From: Halichondria panicea
Taxonomy: Eukaryota; Porifera; Demospongiae; Suberitida; Halichondriidae
Reading direction: 5' to 3'
DNA length: 64,000 nucleotides
Assembly (NCBI RefSeq): GCF_963675165.1
Contig: NC_087381.1
Coordinates: forward strand, 434,001-498,000
Part shown: one piece after another, positions 47,601 through 59,078 of the stretch
Layout of the letters: each line of letters starts with the position of its first letter
Numbering within the stretch: the first letter of the stretch is position 1
Notes under the pieces: generated by a model
What the model saw: only the letters and a program-made list of their open reading frames with translations
Database searches by the model: none
What the model was told of the DNA's origin: nothing
Program-made: the position numbers and the translations under genes

Positions 47601-48668
47601 GTGGCATAGCTATCTCTAAATATTGATGGAGTTATAATTATAGGAAACTTGTTTAGGAGTTCATTTCTTAGCAATTTTGATATACTGTACACTGTGTACA
47701 ATATTATTATGACATGTACAGTGATGTGCCCACACTGGTCGTGGTGGTGGTGGTTGGTACTAACCACCTCCTAGGCCTATGGTTGACCACATGTTAGGCC
47801 ATTAAAGAGGTGTTGAATTAAGGATTGAAAAATAGCTGCCACTTTCGACACATCACTGCTGTACAATTAACATAATTTTATTGCAGTACTTTGTGTACAA
47901 ACTACCCCCCCCCCCCACACACACACACACACACTTTAACCCCCTCCTCCACACACACACACACACTTGCAGGGCAATCACACGCAATAGTACAATGAAG
48001 CTTTATATATAATAAAACAAGACAGTGCAAAATGTATTATTGTATTTGATTGTCATCATTTCTGGATCTAGAAACTAGTGACAGATTTTACCAGCCCACT
48101 ATAAACGTTCGTCTCTTTAACCAAACTCTTTAGGATGTGTAGTTTTTGTGTTTTCATTATTTCTGCTGCTCTTTACGGAGCGATTATTCTAATTTGGGCC
48201 ACTGTGTGTGTGTACATGTATTTTTTTCATCTATAAGCAAAATCTTGTTAATTATTAGTTTATTTACTAGCACTTCAATTAATTTTAGTCAATGTTAGTG
48301 TTGTTTTTGGTTCAGCGATGTATTAATTTGATTTTTGTGTGAGCTCAAAAATTATTTATGCAATTGAACAACCTCGATATAAAGCCGCATGATAGTCAAT
48401 ATCAAACCTCGTTCTAGCATGTTTGTTAGCGTATAAGAGTTGACTATTTTGGAATTCCTGGCTCCTTTGCATGCATGGGGTATAGCTACCCCGACATCCA
48501 ATTATCCCCAAATATCCTCTTCATTTTGAAGAGTTATCAGTACCATAGAGTGTTTACTAGATTTCTGCCAGCCAGTACAATGCAAGCTATATATACAGCT
48601 AATATAACTTTTTTTTTTTACAGTTGTTCAGTATCTATGGTAACATAAGAACATGGAATGTCACATGA
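44527..48668 (+). CDS. CDC42SE: CDC42 small effector (CDC42SE/SPEC) homologue, five coding exons, ~95 aa
   Basis: A small CRIB-domain protein that in animals binds GTP-loaded CDC42 at the membrane and affects actin. Exons: 44527-44577, 46801-46857, 46950-46991, 47257-47349 and a probable last exon 48624-48668. All junctions are GT-AG and phase 0. The protein starts MGDSWSCLSCLGAEEAP with cysteines 7 and 10 placed as in the palmitoylated N-terminus of vertebrate CDC42SE. Next come a basic PPRRRKIDK stretch and the CRIB motif IGLPTDFHHTGHIG (consensus ISxPxxFxHxxHVG), then SNVQSQMQSKGG, a second family hallmark. The last exon is the least certain; reading through the exon-4 donor would give a different short tail. 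Intron 1 (2.2 kb) contains a minisatellite. Confidence 0.8.
45660..46150. repeat. Minisatellite, ~12 copies of a 38-bp unit containing CCCTAACCCTAG
   Basis: The anchor GCTACACTGTACA recurs every 38 bases from 45686 to 46104. Two unit variants (CTCTAACCC and CCCCAATCC) tend to alternate, suggesting a 76-bp higher-order unit. It lies in intron 1 of the CDC42SE-like gene and resembles, but is not, a telomeric (TTAGGG)n tract. Confidence 0.9.
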
Positions 48669-49355
48669 ATGATGACGCATGTCTTACCCAAGTTGATCAC
48701 GTGCAACCATAGATAGTGTAGAAAGTGGGATTGGAAACGGGATCACGTACGTAGGCTTATCAAGTGTGTGTAATAAACGTAAAGGCCAGTGGACAATCCA
48801 GGCTTCGATTAACGCAGCTACAAGCGCTAAATTACGCACGTTCAGAGATACCAAAGACAAGGTTTTCTCCTATTCTTGGACAAAGGTAACACTATCAAAT
48901 TTTTTTTTCTTTCTTTAAACAATATAACTTTGATGCATTGCATACAGGGAAGGATTATTATTATAGCTTATGGTAATGTCAACCTAAAAACAGAAAAACA
49001 AGACATAACAGCACAACAAAAATTATTAAGAAAAAGAAAAAAACAGAAACATAGAACACAACAAAAACAAAACAAGGACAACAATATTAAAATTAGTGTA
49101 GTTAGTGCTACGTACTAAAAAGACAATGTAATTTCTTTTTAAAACTAAAAGAAGATGTACTATCTACAATAAACCTAGGTAAAGTATTCCAGTGAGTAAT
49201 AACTTCTATATATATAAAAAAGGAAGACTTATTATGTGCAATAGTGCTTATATACATATGGCTTAAAAAGTGGTTTGGAGTGCGGGGTGAGGGGTGAGGG
49301 GTGAGGGTGAGGCGTGAAGAGGTTGGAGGGTATGCATGAATTGTTATTAAGAATA
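48669..49355. other. Intergenic, no gene recognised
   Basis: AT-rich with poly-A/A-rich runs at about 48970-49080 and a GGGGTGAGGGGTGAGG purine-rich stretch at about 49280-49330. The open frame at 48876-49118 is low-complexity lysine/glutamine sequence with no family resemblance. Confidence 0.4.
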
Positions 49356-49535
49356 TTATAGCATACTTTTAGTTTTTCTTCTGATGGTAAGCGGCAACCA
49401 GTTTAGTTCTTCTAGTAGGATACTGTACGGTTCCTTCCATTTGCCCGTGATCACCCTGCCAGCGAACTTCTGAACATTCTCTAGGGCCAAGTTATCAACT
49501 GAGCTCCTAGGGTCCCAGATCGCAATAAGACCAGT
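49356..49535 (-). mobile_element. LINE-type reverse transcriptase C-terminal fragment (relic)
   Basis: The minus-strand frame reads AIWDPRSSVDNLALENVQK followed by FAGRVI and LLEELNWLPLTIRRK. This WDP...LE.VQ.FA.R...L..LNW..L..RR pattern is typical of the tail end of non-LTR retrotransposon ORF2 proteins. No other reverse transcriptase motifs remain upstream, so it is a 5'-truncated dead copy. The family is not determined. Confidence 0.55.
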
Positions 49536-49935
49536 AGCAGTATTTATTAGAGCCTCTCTTACCATGTAGGTGCTAATTATTAATTGGGGCCTGGATTTCC
49601 AGGCGTATATTAGTGAAATTAGCGGCATATTCAACTGGGAATGACTTTCTGTATACCTATTATCTTTGTTTATGCCTCGATGCGCATGCGCAAGCGAGGT
49701 ATACGGTAGTGTGTTTGTGTGTCTACCAATACCATAGGCCTCCATGCTTTTGCACTTGGAAGTCATCTACAGTATAAACATGGCTGCCACATCTATAGAT
49801 AAATGAATAATGTTTATTCCAGTCCTGTCTTCTCTTCTTGAACTTCTCTTGCTTCTTGATGTTCCTCATAGGTATTTCACTTTCATTATTGAGAAAAGAA
49901 GGCCGGTGAAGGAGGCTAACTCCTCAATTCCCTGA

Positions 49936-50355
49936 GTGAAGTTGCTAGGATTGCCAGGAAAAGAAAAGCGCGAAAAAGCGAAGAAACAAGAAATTCGGCG
50001 AGTGCATAACTCCAATCCATTACAACGTCATGAACATGTACAGTCGAGTGGCCTACTGTTGATAGAATCAAAATACAGGTTGGGTAAAATGCACAGTCAT
50101 TGCACTACAATAAGAATTCACCTTTGGACAGTGAAACTAAAATTAATAAATATTACTAGCAATAACATAATTATTACTTGCAATGTGAAAGGATTGGCCA
50201 GGAAAAGTACCAAAACAAAAATATATATAGCTTAAATTTCTTGAAACAGTACATGTGAATGACGTTGTAACGGATTGGAGTTATGCACTCGCCGAATTTC
50301 TTGTTTCTTCGCTTTTTCGCGCTTTTCTTTTCCTGGCAATCCTAGCAACGTTCAC
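49936..50355. mobile_element. Foldback element, 420 bp with ~107-bp inverted arms
   Basis: Bases 49936-50043 and 50249-50355 are reverse complements with only a few differences (shared core GGATTGCCAGGAAAAGAAAA). A third partial copy of the arm motif (GGATTGGCCAGGAAAAG) lies at about 50192. The ~200-bp centre is AT-rich and non-coding. The high arm identity suggests recent insertion. No convincing target duplication was found. Confidence 0.75.
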
Positions 50356-52150
50356 ATTGCAAATGTTTTTTAGTTTCGATATATTCCCAGTACTGGCTGC
50401 AACAAGATGCTGTAGTGATGCCACAAGGACTGAAGTTCACAGTCAGGTACGTATATATACAATGTGTATCGTAAACCTAAAACTCCCCTCGTCCCTTTGC
50501 AGTCAAATCATTCATTGACATGGTAGGGGACCTGTTCATCCTCCCTGACGCAAGTGCCTTTCTGAGTGAGCGAATCGGCTGGAACCCTCTCGAAGTGTTT
50601 AACTATATTTCTATTTGATTAATTATTTTTTGACGTGTGATCAAACAACCATAATTATAATTATGAATCGAATAAACTATAATACTAAGAGTATAAGAGT
50701 GTGAATACACAATACGCTAAAGTGATCAAGCTATTAAATTGTATTTCCCTCGTAAATCATCCATTCATAGCTACAACTTTGTTGCTAAAGTCAGTGCAGT
50801 TACATGATGCTGGCACTGCTAAATATCTTGAATCCTTCGTCTTCACAAACAGAGGCTTAGTGGCTTCTCTCGATCTCAGTAGAGTGTTTCTCTGTATTAA
50901 TATTAAAAGGGACAAATATTAAAATGGACAAGCAAGCTATACAAATGTAGACTGGTATTTTGGACTTATACATTCGATGCTCATCACTTCTCTTTAGCTC
51001 TAGCTCTTCTCAAGTTTCATGTGCTGTCTGCTCTGTAATCTGTGCTGCCATCATATCCCAAGGTGCTGTGAAGAAACTATTATTAGCTTCCGGTGGAGTG
51101 AATTAACTTCCTGTGTAGCTTGGACTGGCCAACAGTCGCGGTCTGTTTCCAATTCCCTCTTTCTACACTATCTATGGTGTAGAAAGACGCTCATGTAAAT
51201 TTGCCTAAATTTTTTTGTGTTGAAGTTTCTAAGCAAAGCCCATGTGGCGGCTTTGTGGCTATATTTAGTTCCTGCCATGTGTAATAAGATTGGTGCAGGA
51301 AACAGGAAATAAACTGCAAGAGCTAGAGTTATAGCTACTTTTGCGCTAGCCTCGATTCCAGGCCGCTAAGGCCAAGCAATTGCGAATAGCTCATTAATAA
51401 ATTCATGAGAAAATAAAACTCCACATAGGAGCATGCGCTGGAACCATGCGGTTCGACTGTGTGCTCAATTCTCACCTGAAACTCTCCTCAACTCTGCATG
51501 ATGGCGGACTATCAAGCACCTATGCCTATCCCAACAAACCCAATAATCCAAACCGATTGGACGACCAAATTGGGTAGATCAGATACAAGAGCACCTCTAG
51601 CAGTTAGGTCTGCCTACCAGCTTCTCAGCAAAAGTGATAGTAGACCTACTGTCACCCAAGATTATTACCCGAGGCCCGCGTGGGCGGCCACGGGTATAGT
51701 AGTCCGTTGGTCTGTTTGTTTGTTTGTACTTGCACATGCGTTACTTATAACTGAAGTGATCCTGTACCAGGTCCAGAAACAATGGAACAGGGTCACTAAA
51801 GTAGAAAGCTGTATATACCAGGAACAATATTGGAACAGGGTCACTAAACCAGAAAGCTTGCTTTAGCTGACTGGGATCCATGCAGGACCTGGAGCCATAC
51901 TTCTCTGAGACTCCATGCTTCTTTGCTGTGATCCTAATCCACAGTGCATATATTTATAGTACTACTACCTGTTCTCAAATGTTTCAGCATGCCTCCAGTC
52001 TGGTTTAGTTTTATTGCTCCTGAGTTGCTGTGCAAGTCATGCATGATGATGATAACAACATCACTATATGCACTGCATTATATCAGTCTTCTGGTTTCTT
52101 TATAATCATGTCACCAGCCGAGGGTTTGCACTTTAGTGCTCTAGTATCAA
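50356..52150. other. Gene-poor stretch, nothing firmly assigned
   Basis: Bases about 50500-50600 contain a short open stretch (frame reading DMVGDLFILPDASAF) that looks exon-like but could not be joined to a neighbour in frame. The 122-codon frame at 51498-51866 has one hydrophobic segment and ends in a duplicated QWNRVTK-like motif; no family is recognised. Nothing else is supported. Confidence 0.35.
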
Positions 52151-53360
52151 GAGGCTTTTTTCTTGCAATAAACCTGCTGCCCGACCGTCATATAATTTAA
52201 AGGATATCTTAGGCACGGAGTATATTACTGCCCATGAAGCCGAGAGAGCTCTGCGCAATTATGTCGCTACTATTCTCTCTACACGTACACAAGCTGTGCC
52301 TGTCGGTAATTGTAAGTTGAAGCTCGTCCCACCTGTGAATACGATCCCAACGAGTAAAGTGAAGATACTGGATGGTTCCATTGAGGAAAACAGCGCCACC
52401 ATCTTTATATTCGAATTGGAGTCCGATGCAAACTGGTATACCAGTACTCTAAAACTGGCTATTTATCTTTCAAAAATGCTAGCTTCACTCTAAGGCCGGG
52501 GGCCCAACCGATCGATTCCATTTCTGGATTTTACATTCCTTATAAAAGTGTCCAGTGTGTGGTGGAGGTTCAAGTGAAGTGGTCTGATAAGGATTTAAAG
52601 TTTGTTGAAACTCATTCTAATGTCGAAAAGAACGATATTGAAACAAGAGTCAAAGCTATTTATTTGAAAAACAAAGGTTATTGGAATGATTATAGTGAGC
52701 CGATGCCTTCTATGACGGTATTCAATTATCCAGTCACCCCTTTGTATCTATCAGCCAATTTCGGAGATGAGGCAATACAAATTGAGTCAGGACACTCTGT
52801 AGTCGTCGCAATTTCGAATTTAATTTACAAGAAACCGATGAGCGACACAGATGTTAAACGGTTGTCTGAACTCGTAATAAACCCACCGGAACCTGATTTT
52901 CAAATCGCTTTTCCCTTCTCGGACACACGTCGTGTAGGAAGGTGTGTGTGGTTCATAACGAATCAGTATCTACCACCACCAAGTGACTCTGTGATCCAGG
53001 AGAATCGTGTATGGTATACAAGATCATTGGTGAAAGTTGTAAACACCTTGCGTTCTAAAGGCATTGCACATCTAGATATAAGAAGCGATAACATTTGTGT
53101 ATGCCGTGATGGTAATAACCTAGCACTCATCGACTTAGACAGGAGCTGTGATTCAGATGAGGATGCAATGGTTTATCAGTATTTGTACCAGTGGCTCTGG
53201 AATAAAAGAGCATTGGACTGTCGTAAATCTTGACTGGTTCCAGGTTGGAGTCCTGTTGAACGACAAATTTCCTGACCATGCGGAAGATCGTTTCATTTTA
53301 AAACTCAAGACCGATGGTGAGATATTGGCCATTCTTGTCATAATTATATACCTATTCTAA
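52150..53360 (+). pseudogene. Degenerate protein-kinase-like gene
   Basis: Coding-like sequence runs in three frames. First frame: from about 52160 (NLKDILGTEYITAHEAERAL) to about 52455. Second: about 52455-53185, with the kinase catalytic-loop pattern HLDIRSDNICV (HxDxxxxN) followed by LIDLDRS in the place of DFG. Third: about 53190-53350 (VVNLDWFQVGVLLNDKF). Frameshifts near 52455 and 53200 separate them. No start codon, glycine-rich loop or obvious VAIK lysine was found, so this is a decayed or atypical kinase fold. It lies in a transposon-rich stretch and may itself belong to a mobile or recently expanded family. The function is unknown. Confidence 0.55.
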
Positions 53361-53851
53361 ACCTGTAGGTGTTCTTGATGCTCCTCTACTTGAAGCATTT
53401 TGCCAATGAAGATTGAGAACTTGTAATTTACTTAATATAAGCAATTAAAAAAAGGGTATTTCATATGTTATTATTATCATTATAATAATATTATTATATC
53501 ATCATCTGATTGTTCATCTATCCTAACTTATGCTCTCCCGTTCTACCGCAACCTTCTTCGTTCAAAACTGGATTGTGATGTAGAACGTGGTAGGATGTAT
53601 GATAGGGTTGTTGTAGGATGTGGTAGGGTGTGGTACATTGTGATGTGGTAGGATAAAGGTACAAGGATGGCTGAACAATCCTGTGTATATACTACAATTA
53701 AAAAATACGATATTGTACTGTTTACAATTAAAATAAATTGTTAATATCAAATTTCATATTAAAATTTTTATGAATGTAAGAAATGGATGCATACAAATGT
53801 TTAGTATAACTACAATAGTAAGGTACACATGTATTTGCTCGTGTACTTAGT
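53361..53851. other. Intergenic / 3' flank of HMG20, no gene seen
   Basis: AT-rich with a TGTAGGATGTGGTAGGGTG-like purine-rich stretch at about 53580-53650. No coding or structural feature is supported. Confidence 0.4.
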
Positions 53852-56800
53852 TCACTGCTCGGAGGCCCCTCCCCCTTCCTCCGTTAACGTGAGGCCGTCT
53901 TGTTCCAGTCGAGGTTTGAGCACTGTGTCCAACTGTTTGGCTATGTCAGACACCTACGTGGGTGGAATTTATTATTATTAGAATAAAAGATTGACACTTT
54001 ACTACTCCAGTATTGGAATTACAGATTCTTAAATTTCGTGGATTGGCCTGCATTTCGTTGAATAAATTTAGGGCAAATCTTCTGTTAGCTTAGCATTTCG
54101 TGGACCCAGTTTTCGTGTAGGATTGCTAACCCACGAAAATAGTGAAAACTTCGCGCTATACTAAAGTACATATATGTTACGTGTTTATGCACAAGTAGGA
54201 AGCAAGCTCTACTTGGCTAAAAAAGCTGTTAGATTTAATATAATTAGTGACACGAAACTGTTGCTCATACCTTGACCATGAGGTCCGGATACTTGTCCGG
54301 GTCATTAGAGATAGCTTGCTGTAGCTTTCCCATGTAAGCATCAATAGTGTCCACGGTGGGGAGATCCCCTGAGCCTGAGGGGGGCGGGGCATCATACGTA
54401 ATAATACATGTACGACCCTTTTCATGTACCTCACTCTCGAAACTAAAATTTTATAAAGAGGGGGAAATGCGAAAACATGTTACAAGTAGTGTTACAGTAG
54501 TGTGGGGATATATACAACAGTTAGAATGAAGGATTATATTAGCAGTTGATTATAATTTTTAATATTAATACAAAGCTGAAAGTAGCTGCTAACTACAATG
54601 TACAGGTGTTGGCTATCATTATAAGATCAGGAGTACTGTATATGCAATCTTGATAAGATGTAAAAGTATTCACGCAAGAAAAAAATACAGCAAAAAATAG
54701 TTTACCTGGTAGAGGAACCTCCTTGAACATGGTGACTAGGATCTCACGCAGCATCACGAGGTGACCTTGTAGCTTCCCATTCCTGTCTTCCTGCTTCTTA
54801 ACCTGCATCACATGACTATCGTAATCATGACACTCACATGACTTGGAAATGCTAATACCTACAAATTGTAGCACTATCAAAGAGCAACTAAATACATTTT
54901 TTTACTTTGAAATCGGATGTTTCCAACTCAAGTTATGGACAATCAAAGTTAGCTCCGAAACAAAATGGAATGTACTTAAACAGCCTTAACTCGAGTATCG
55001 TTGATCCAATATCAAAAATTTTAGGATTTTCTGAAAGCTTAGAAAGAGACCTTTCAAATGATGTGTTTCAATCCAAAATTTTGTCGGGGGTCTAATTTGT
55101 CATTTTTCGGCCTTGGACCATGGGCTATTATTCATGGTATCGCCAAATTGGCAAACACTTTTATCTCTCAAATATGATTTTTGATGATGCTATTTGAACT
55201 ATTTTTTTCTAAGCTTTCAGAAAATCCCCAAAAATTTGACATTGGATCCACGGAATTCAAGTTATGGCAGCCGAAAGAATCACCAAACCATTGAATAAGC
55301 CTGCTACCGTATAGCGGGTATATTTCGAGGGTATACTGATTAAGTATGTACCGCGAACATTTATACCCACGAATTTAATATCACATGCATGCATGCTGCA
55401 AAAAGGTTGCTATTACACGAAAATCTTTCTAACGGGTCATTCCGCGAACGTTTACACCCTCGAAAAATATACCCGCTATACGGTGGTACCTCATTTTGTA
55501 CTTTAAGTACAGCGCTCTTCATGCTATCAACATGCCGACTCAGCAAAGCATTCTCTTCCTCAAGATTAGAGCTCGACTGCCGCAGTTTACGCAACTTTGC
55601 CTCCATTTCTGCAATGGATCACATGATGCTATCACATGACCTATCACATGGCATACGAACCTCTGTTGTGTTTGAGAAACTCGTCTGAAAATATCGGAAT
55701 ATTCAGTCCTGGAACAAATTGTTGTTGGCATGACAACGGGGTTTTCCCAGACGAAGCTCCAGCCTGAAATAAAAAGACAAAATTAATAATATTATTATGC
55801 AATGAAATTTGCAAGGCCATAAATTTAACACTTAAAAACTGTATGGTGTGAAATTTCCGAGGCACATCATTTTCATTGTACAACTATCTCTAAAAGCATT
55901 TTGTTGACTAAATTTCTCGCTATTATTTTAGTCAAATGACGTGGACTTACTTTTCGTAGAGGATTGCTAACCCACGAAAACAGCGAAAAATTAAGCGCCT
56001 CGAAAATGTTTTATAATAATTATGGTATCCTGTAGTTCTAAGATCTTAATCATTATCACATGACGTACCTTTGCAGACGGTGTGGTAGTTGTTTTGGAGC
56101 TGGTGGCGCTTTTCTCGTCATCTGTTTTTGGTTTCTTCGACTGAAGGTTTGGGAATTTCTTGCGAATGAATTCTTTGTAGATGTCAGTTTCCTGATAAGC
56201 CACGTACTCTTGTATGTATCTCTCCTTGTCCTCCTGGGCCTTCTGTTGGTACTCCTGTGTGTGTGTGTGTGTGTGTGGGGGGTGTGTGTGTGGGGGGGGT
56301 GTGTGTGTCCATGTGCGTGTGTGTGTGTGGGGGATGTGTGTGGTGTGTGTGTGGGGGTGTGTGTGTGTGTGTGTGATGTGTGTGGTGTGTGTGTGTGTGT
56401 GTGTGTGTGCCCAGAATTTTAAAAATTTACATACTGTAAAAGGCGAATGTATACATGTATACAATGCACCAGCAACTACATGTACATGTACAACAGTGTT
56501 CATACAGTGTCTACATAGGAAGCAATAATAAACCAAACTATGGTGTACATGAAATGTGAACGTTACGCTTGATTTTGCACAGTCAAATTTGTCAAAACAA
56601 CTTATAATTATAGCACCGCACCCACACCTTTTTCTTAGTCTGTTCAAGGTCTGCCCACATACGCCCGATGATTTTCGCTCGATCTGAAACGGATGTGTCA
56701 GGATGATCCAATCGAACGTCTTTCCGCACATCGTTTGTGAACATCATGTACGCAGTTTGCGGTCGCCTCGGGGCATTAGGATCCTTTGATTCATGGGGGC

Positions 56801-57045
56801 CACGGGTGGTCCGTTTTCGTTTACCAGGAGTGGGTGTGGCCTCTTCAGCTGATTGGCTCGTCTCCAGTGACGGAATCTCAATCTCTGCAACTGTTGAAAA
56901 ATGTGCAAAAACGATTATTTTTACAGCATTTTGCAAAAATTTGGGTGTGATTTTTGATCGCATACAGATTTTTTCGCTCACTACTTGACATGTCTGTTGG
57001 AAGGATTTCCGACAAGTTGACCTCGGCTTCTTTACTTTGGGCCAT
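53852..57045 (-). CDS. HMG20A: HMG20-family HMG-box protein (HMG20A/HMG20B homologue), eight coding exons, 342 aa
   Basis: In vertebrates HMG20A/B are chromatin proteins of the LSD1-CoREST complex. Exons: 57045-56985, 56884-56628, 56254-56069, 55763-55661, 55608-55490, 54802-54706, 54374-54271, 53953-53852; all GT-AG with consistent phase. Domains: basic GKRKRTTR (about 41-48), HMG box about 56-125 (DPNAPRRPQTAYMMF to YVAYQETDIYKEF), the family hallmark NIPIFSDEFLKHN (about 190-202), a coiled coil from LRKLRQSSSNLEEENALL (about 205-265), and VDTIDAYMGKLQQAI near the end. Length matches human HMG20A (347 aa). It cannot be decided whether this is the single ancestor of HMG20A and B. Start codons of this gene and the secreted-protein gene are 240 bp apart. 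Confidence 0.88.
54970..55303. repeat. Dispersed inverted-repeat element (halves A then B) in HMG20 intron 5
   Basis: Half A (about 54974-55122, from CAGCCTTAACTCGAGTATCG) and half B (about 55123-55303, from TATCGCCAAATTGGCAAA) are imperfect reverse complements of each other. The same two halves occur at 63486-63830 in the opposite order. No coding frame. Confidence 0.65.
55305..55484. mobile_element. Inverted-repeat element touching an HMG20 splice donor, 180 bp
   Basis: Ends TACCGTATAGCGGGTA and TACCCGCTATACGGT are complementary, with arms extending to ~28 bp (CGAGGGT/ACCCTCG). The right end stops about four bases from the GT (55489-55488) of HMG20 exon 5, so it forms the start of that intron. 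Confidence 0.7.
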
Positions 57046-57285
57046 GGTAGCACACACACAAGTAGCAGAAGAGCGAGTAAAAATCGATGTCTTTCAGGTC
57101 GTCAAAGAACAAAGAGACATTTTGTGTGCCCATAAGAGCACGTGATCCTCATGCTGGCTGATGAAAAGGGGGCGTGAACGTGTAGAAAGGGGGCGTGACG
57201 GGTGTTACAAAAAGGAGGGTGGGGCTGCTCTGCAGAACACACACAGTGCAGCCATAGATAATAGAGCAATCTATGGTGCAGCAAG
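57046..57285. promoter_or_regulatory. Divergent upstream region of HMG20 (-) and secreted-protein gene (+)
   Basis: 240 bp between start codons. It contains two copies of GGGGGCGTGA-type GC-rich sequence (about 57168 and 57188) and no clear TATA box. A bidirectional promoter is likely from spacing; element identity is not claimed. Confidence 0.4.
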
Positions 57286-58795
57286 ATGAGGCTTTTGTTG
57301 GTGCTTGTGTGTGTATCTCTAGTCAACGCACAGTGTGATGAGAACAGCTGTACCGTACTCTGCTATCCAGGTACCCAAACTAGAGAGACTTTTTACATTA
57401 ATTGTGGCACTAGAGAGTAGGCTGGCTAGCTATAGTCTATATAGTAGTTGTGTACACTGTACATTGATTCAGAGTATAGCTGCTAAACTTAGCTGTTGAG
57501 TACATTGATTGCATCTCTCTTCTTTCCTTCCAGTGCATTGGCAACGAGATCTGTGCCAGTTTTACCAGCAGCTGACAGTGTGGAGGAACTCTGCCTCAGG
57601 CTGTGGTCTCTCCCTGCCTGCACTACCTGAGTCCAGACCTGGGTTATGGCCTGAGGGGGTCTCTTCCTCTGAGGAGCAGTGGCAGATAGCCAGTGAATAT
57701 TGGCAGGAGGTGACATCTCTGTGGGAGAGACGCTACGACAGTGCACAGGAGTCAGGTGATATAATGTACCCTCTACTTATTTATTAAAAGCTAATCGCAG
57801 TCTCAAAAAATGTTCTAATATATTTTTACCCTCATAATAAAATTATTATATCATCCTTCATGCCCCACAGTCACTGTATCCCCACTTATCGTTATGACTA
57901 CCAACGCTCCGTCTATTGAGCCGACCAATGGCATCCTCACACCTGATAACAACTTATTCTCCGGCTCTGGTAGCGGCAGTGACATCACTACAGACCTGCC
58001 TACCATGGCAACAACTACCATGGCAACAGACGAGCCAACCACTGCTGAGCCAGGAGCCTCCATGTTGAACAACAGAGAGAGATGGAATGCGTCCAATGAG
58101 GTAAGAGGAACAATTAGTGCAGCTATAATAATAATTTAGGTGTGACCCTCTGCATACCGTATAGCGTGTAATTTTCGTGGGGCAAAATATTCGTGGTTTT
58201 CGTGGTTGGAGGTCTGACCACGAATATTTTACCCACGAATGAAGCGACCTTGCCTACCTTTACCCTGCAGTGCAAGCAGCAATCACGAAAATATTACACA
58301 CAAAATGTCTCAATATTGCTGAACCACGAATATTTTGTCCCCCGAAAATTACCCGCTATACGGTAGTTTATACATTAGCAAATAGACAATTAGACCTCCT
58401 AATTATAATGGAACATCCGTATGACTCTGAGCGCTATATTATATAGAGCTACAATTACAACTATAATTAAAGTTATAATGCAATTAAATATTTAATGCAG
58501 TATAATTATTGTTGTAAAGTCAAGCGGTAATTTCATCGTACACATGTGTGTACACCGATAATAATAGTGCATCATTTTTATGAAGGAATGGGAGCTGCTT
58601 TTCACGAGGTGGGTGGAGTCTTCTCAGCAGGGGGCGGGTCTGAGGTTGCCATCAGACGTGGATGTGGGTGTGGTCATTGACAGCTACAGTCAGAACGAAC
58701 AAATGAACAGGGAAGCATGGTCACGGCTGGTTAGATTCTGGAGAGAAAATCATGACGTTTACAACGAGAACTATAACGGAGTGTGCCCGGAATAA
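57286..58795 (+). CDS. Novel secreted protein with two related helical modules and a Thr/Pro/Ser linker, four exons, 248 aa
   Basis: Not recognised. Exons: 57286-57370, 57534-57755, 57871-58100, 58586-58795, with GT-AG borders. It starts with a signal peptide MRLLLVLVCVSLVNA followed by a cysteine-rich start (QCDENSCTVLC). Module 1 (about 30-102) has WQRDLCQFYQQLTVWRNSAS, then GLSLPALPES, then EEQWQIASEYWQEVTSLWER. Module 2 (about 170-248) repeats the pattern: WELLFTRWVESSQQGAGLRL, PSDVD, then EQMNREAWSRLVRFWREN. The middle (about 103-168) is rich in Thr, Ser and Pro with a doubled TTTMAT-like motif, likely O-glycosylated. Both modules are Trp-rich and predicted helical. Paired with HMG20 by position only. 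Confidence 0.7.
58155..58365. mobile_element. Inverted-repeat element in intron 3 of the secreted-protein gene, 211 bp
   Basis: Begins TACCGTATAGCGTGTAATTT and ends with the near-complement AAATTACCCGCTATACGGTA; arms extend to ~45 bp. Same end family as the elements in the array and in HMG20. Confidence 0.7.
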
Positions 58796-59078
58796 TTAAT
58801 AGTAGTTTTGTTTTATTCCCATGCACAAATTATACGCTCTCTCCTTATATATATAATTAATATTAATTTCACCAATATCCTCGACCATTATCTGACTATC
58901 TCTCCATCCACCTTTCTTCCTCACCTTATTTAACGTGTATATATAATTTATTATTGTCAGTCAAAAGTTGAACGTGAAACAGTGCACACACGTAATATAA
59001 AACAGGAAAATAACTCGTACATTGCAGTACATGTTTAGTAAATGCAGGGCATTCTATAATTCTAATGACAAGTCCAGT
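58796..59078. other. Convergent 3' ends, no gene
   Basis: 283 bp between the stop codons of the secreted-protein gene (+) and the HPS6-like gene (-). AT-rich, nothing further supported. Confidence 0.5.

Noticed and set aside
50503-50600. Possible exon (frame reading DMVGDLFILPDASAF)
   Set aside because: Looks coding, but no upstream or downstream exon joins in phase and no family is recognised.
51498-51866. 122-codon open frame with a hydrophobic segment
   Set aside because: No homology recognised, lies among repeats, and ends in an internal sequence duplication; insufficient support for a gene.
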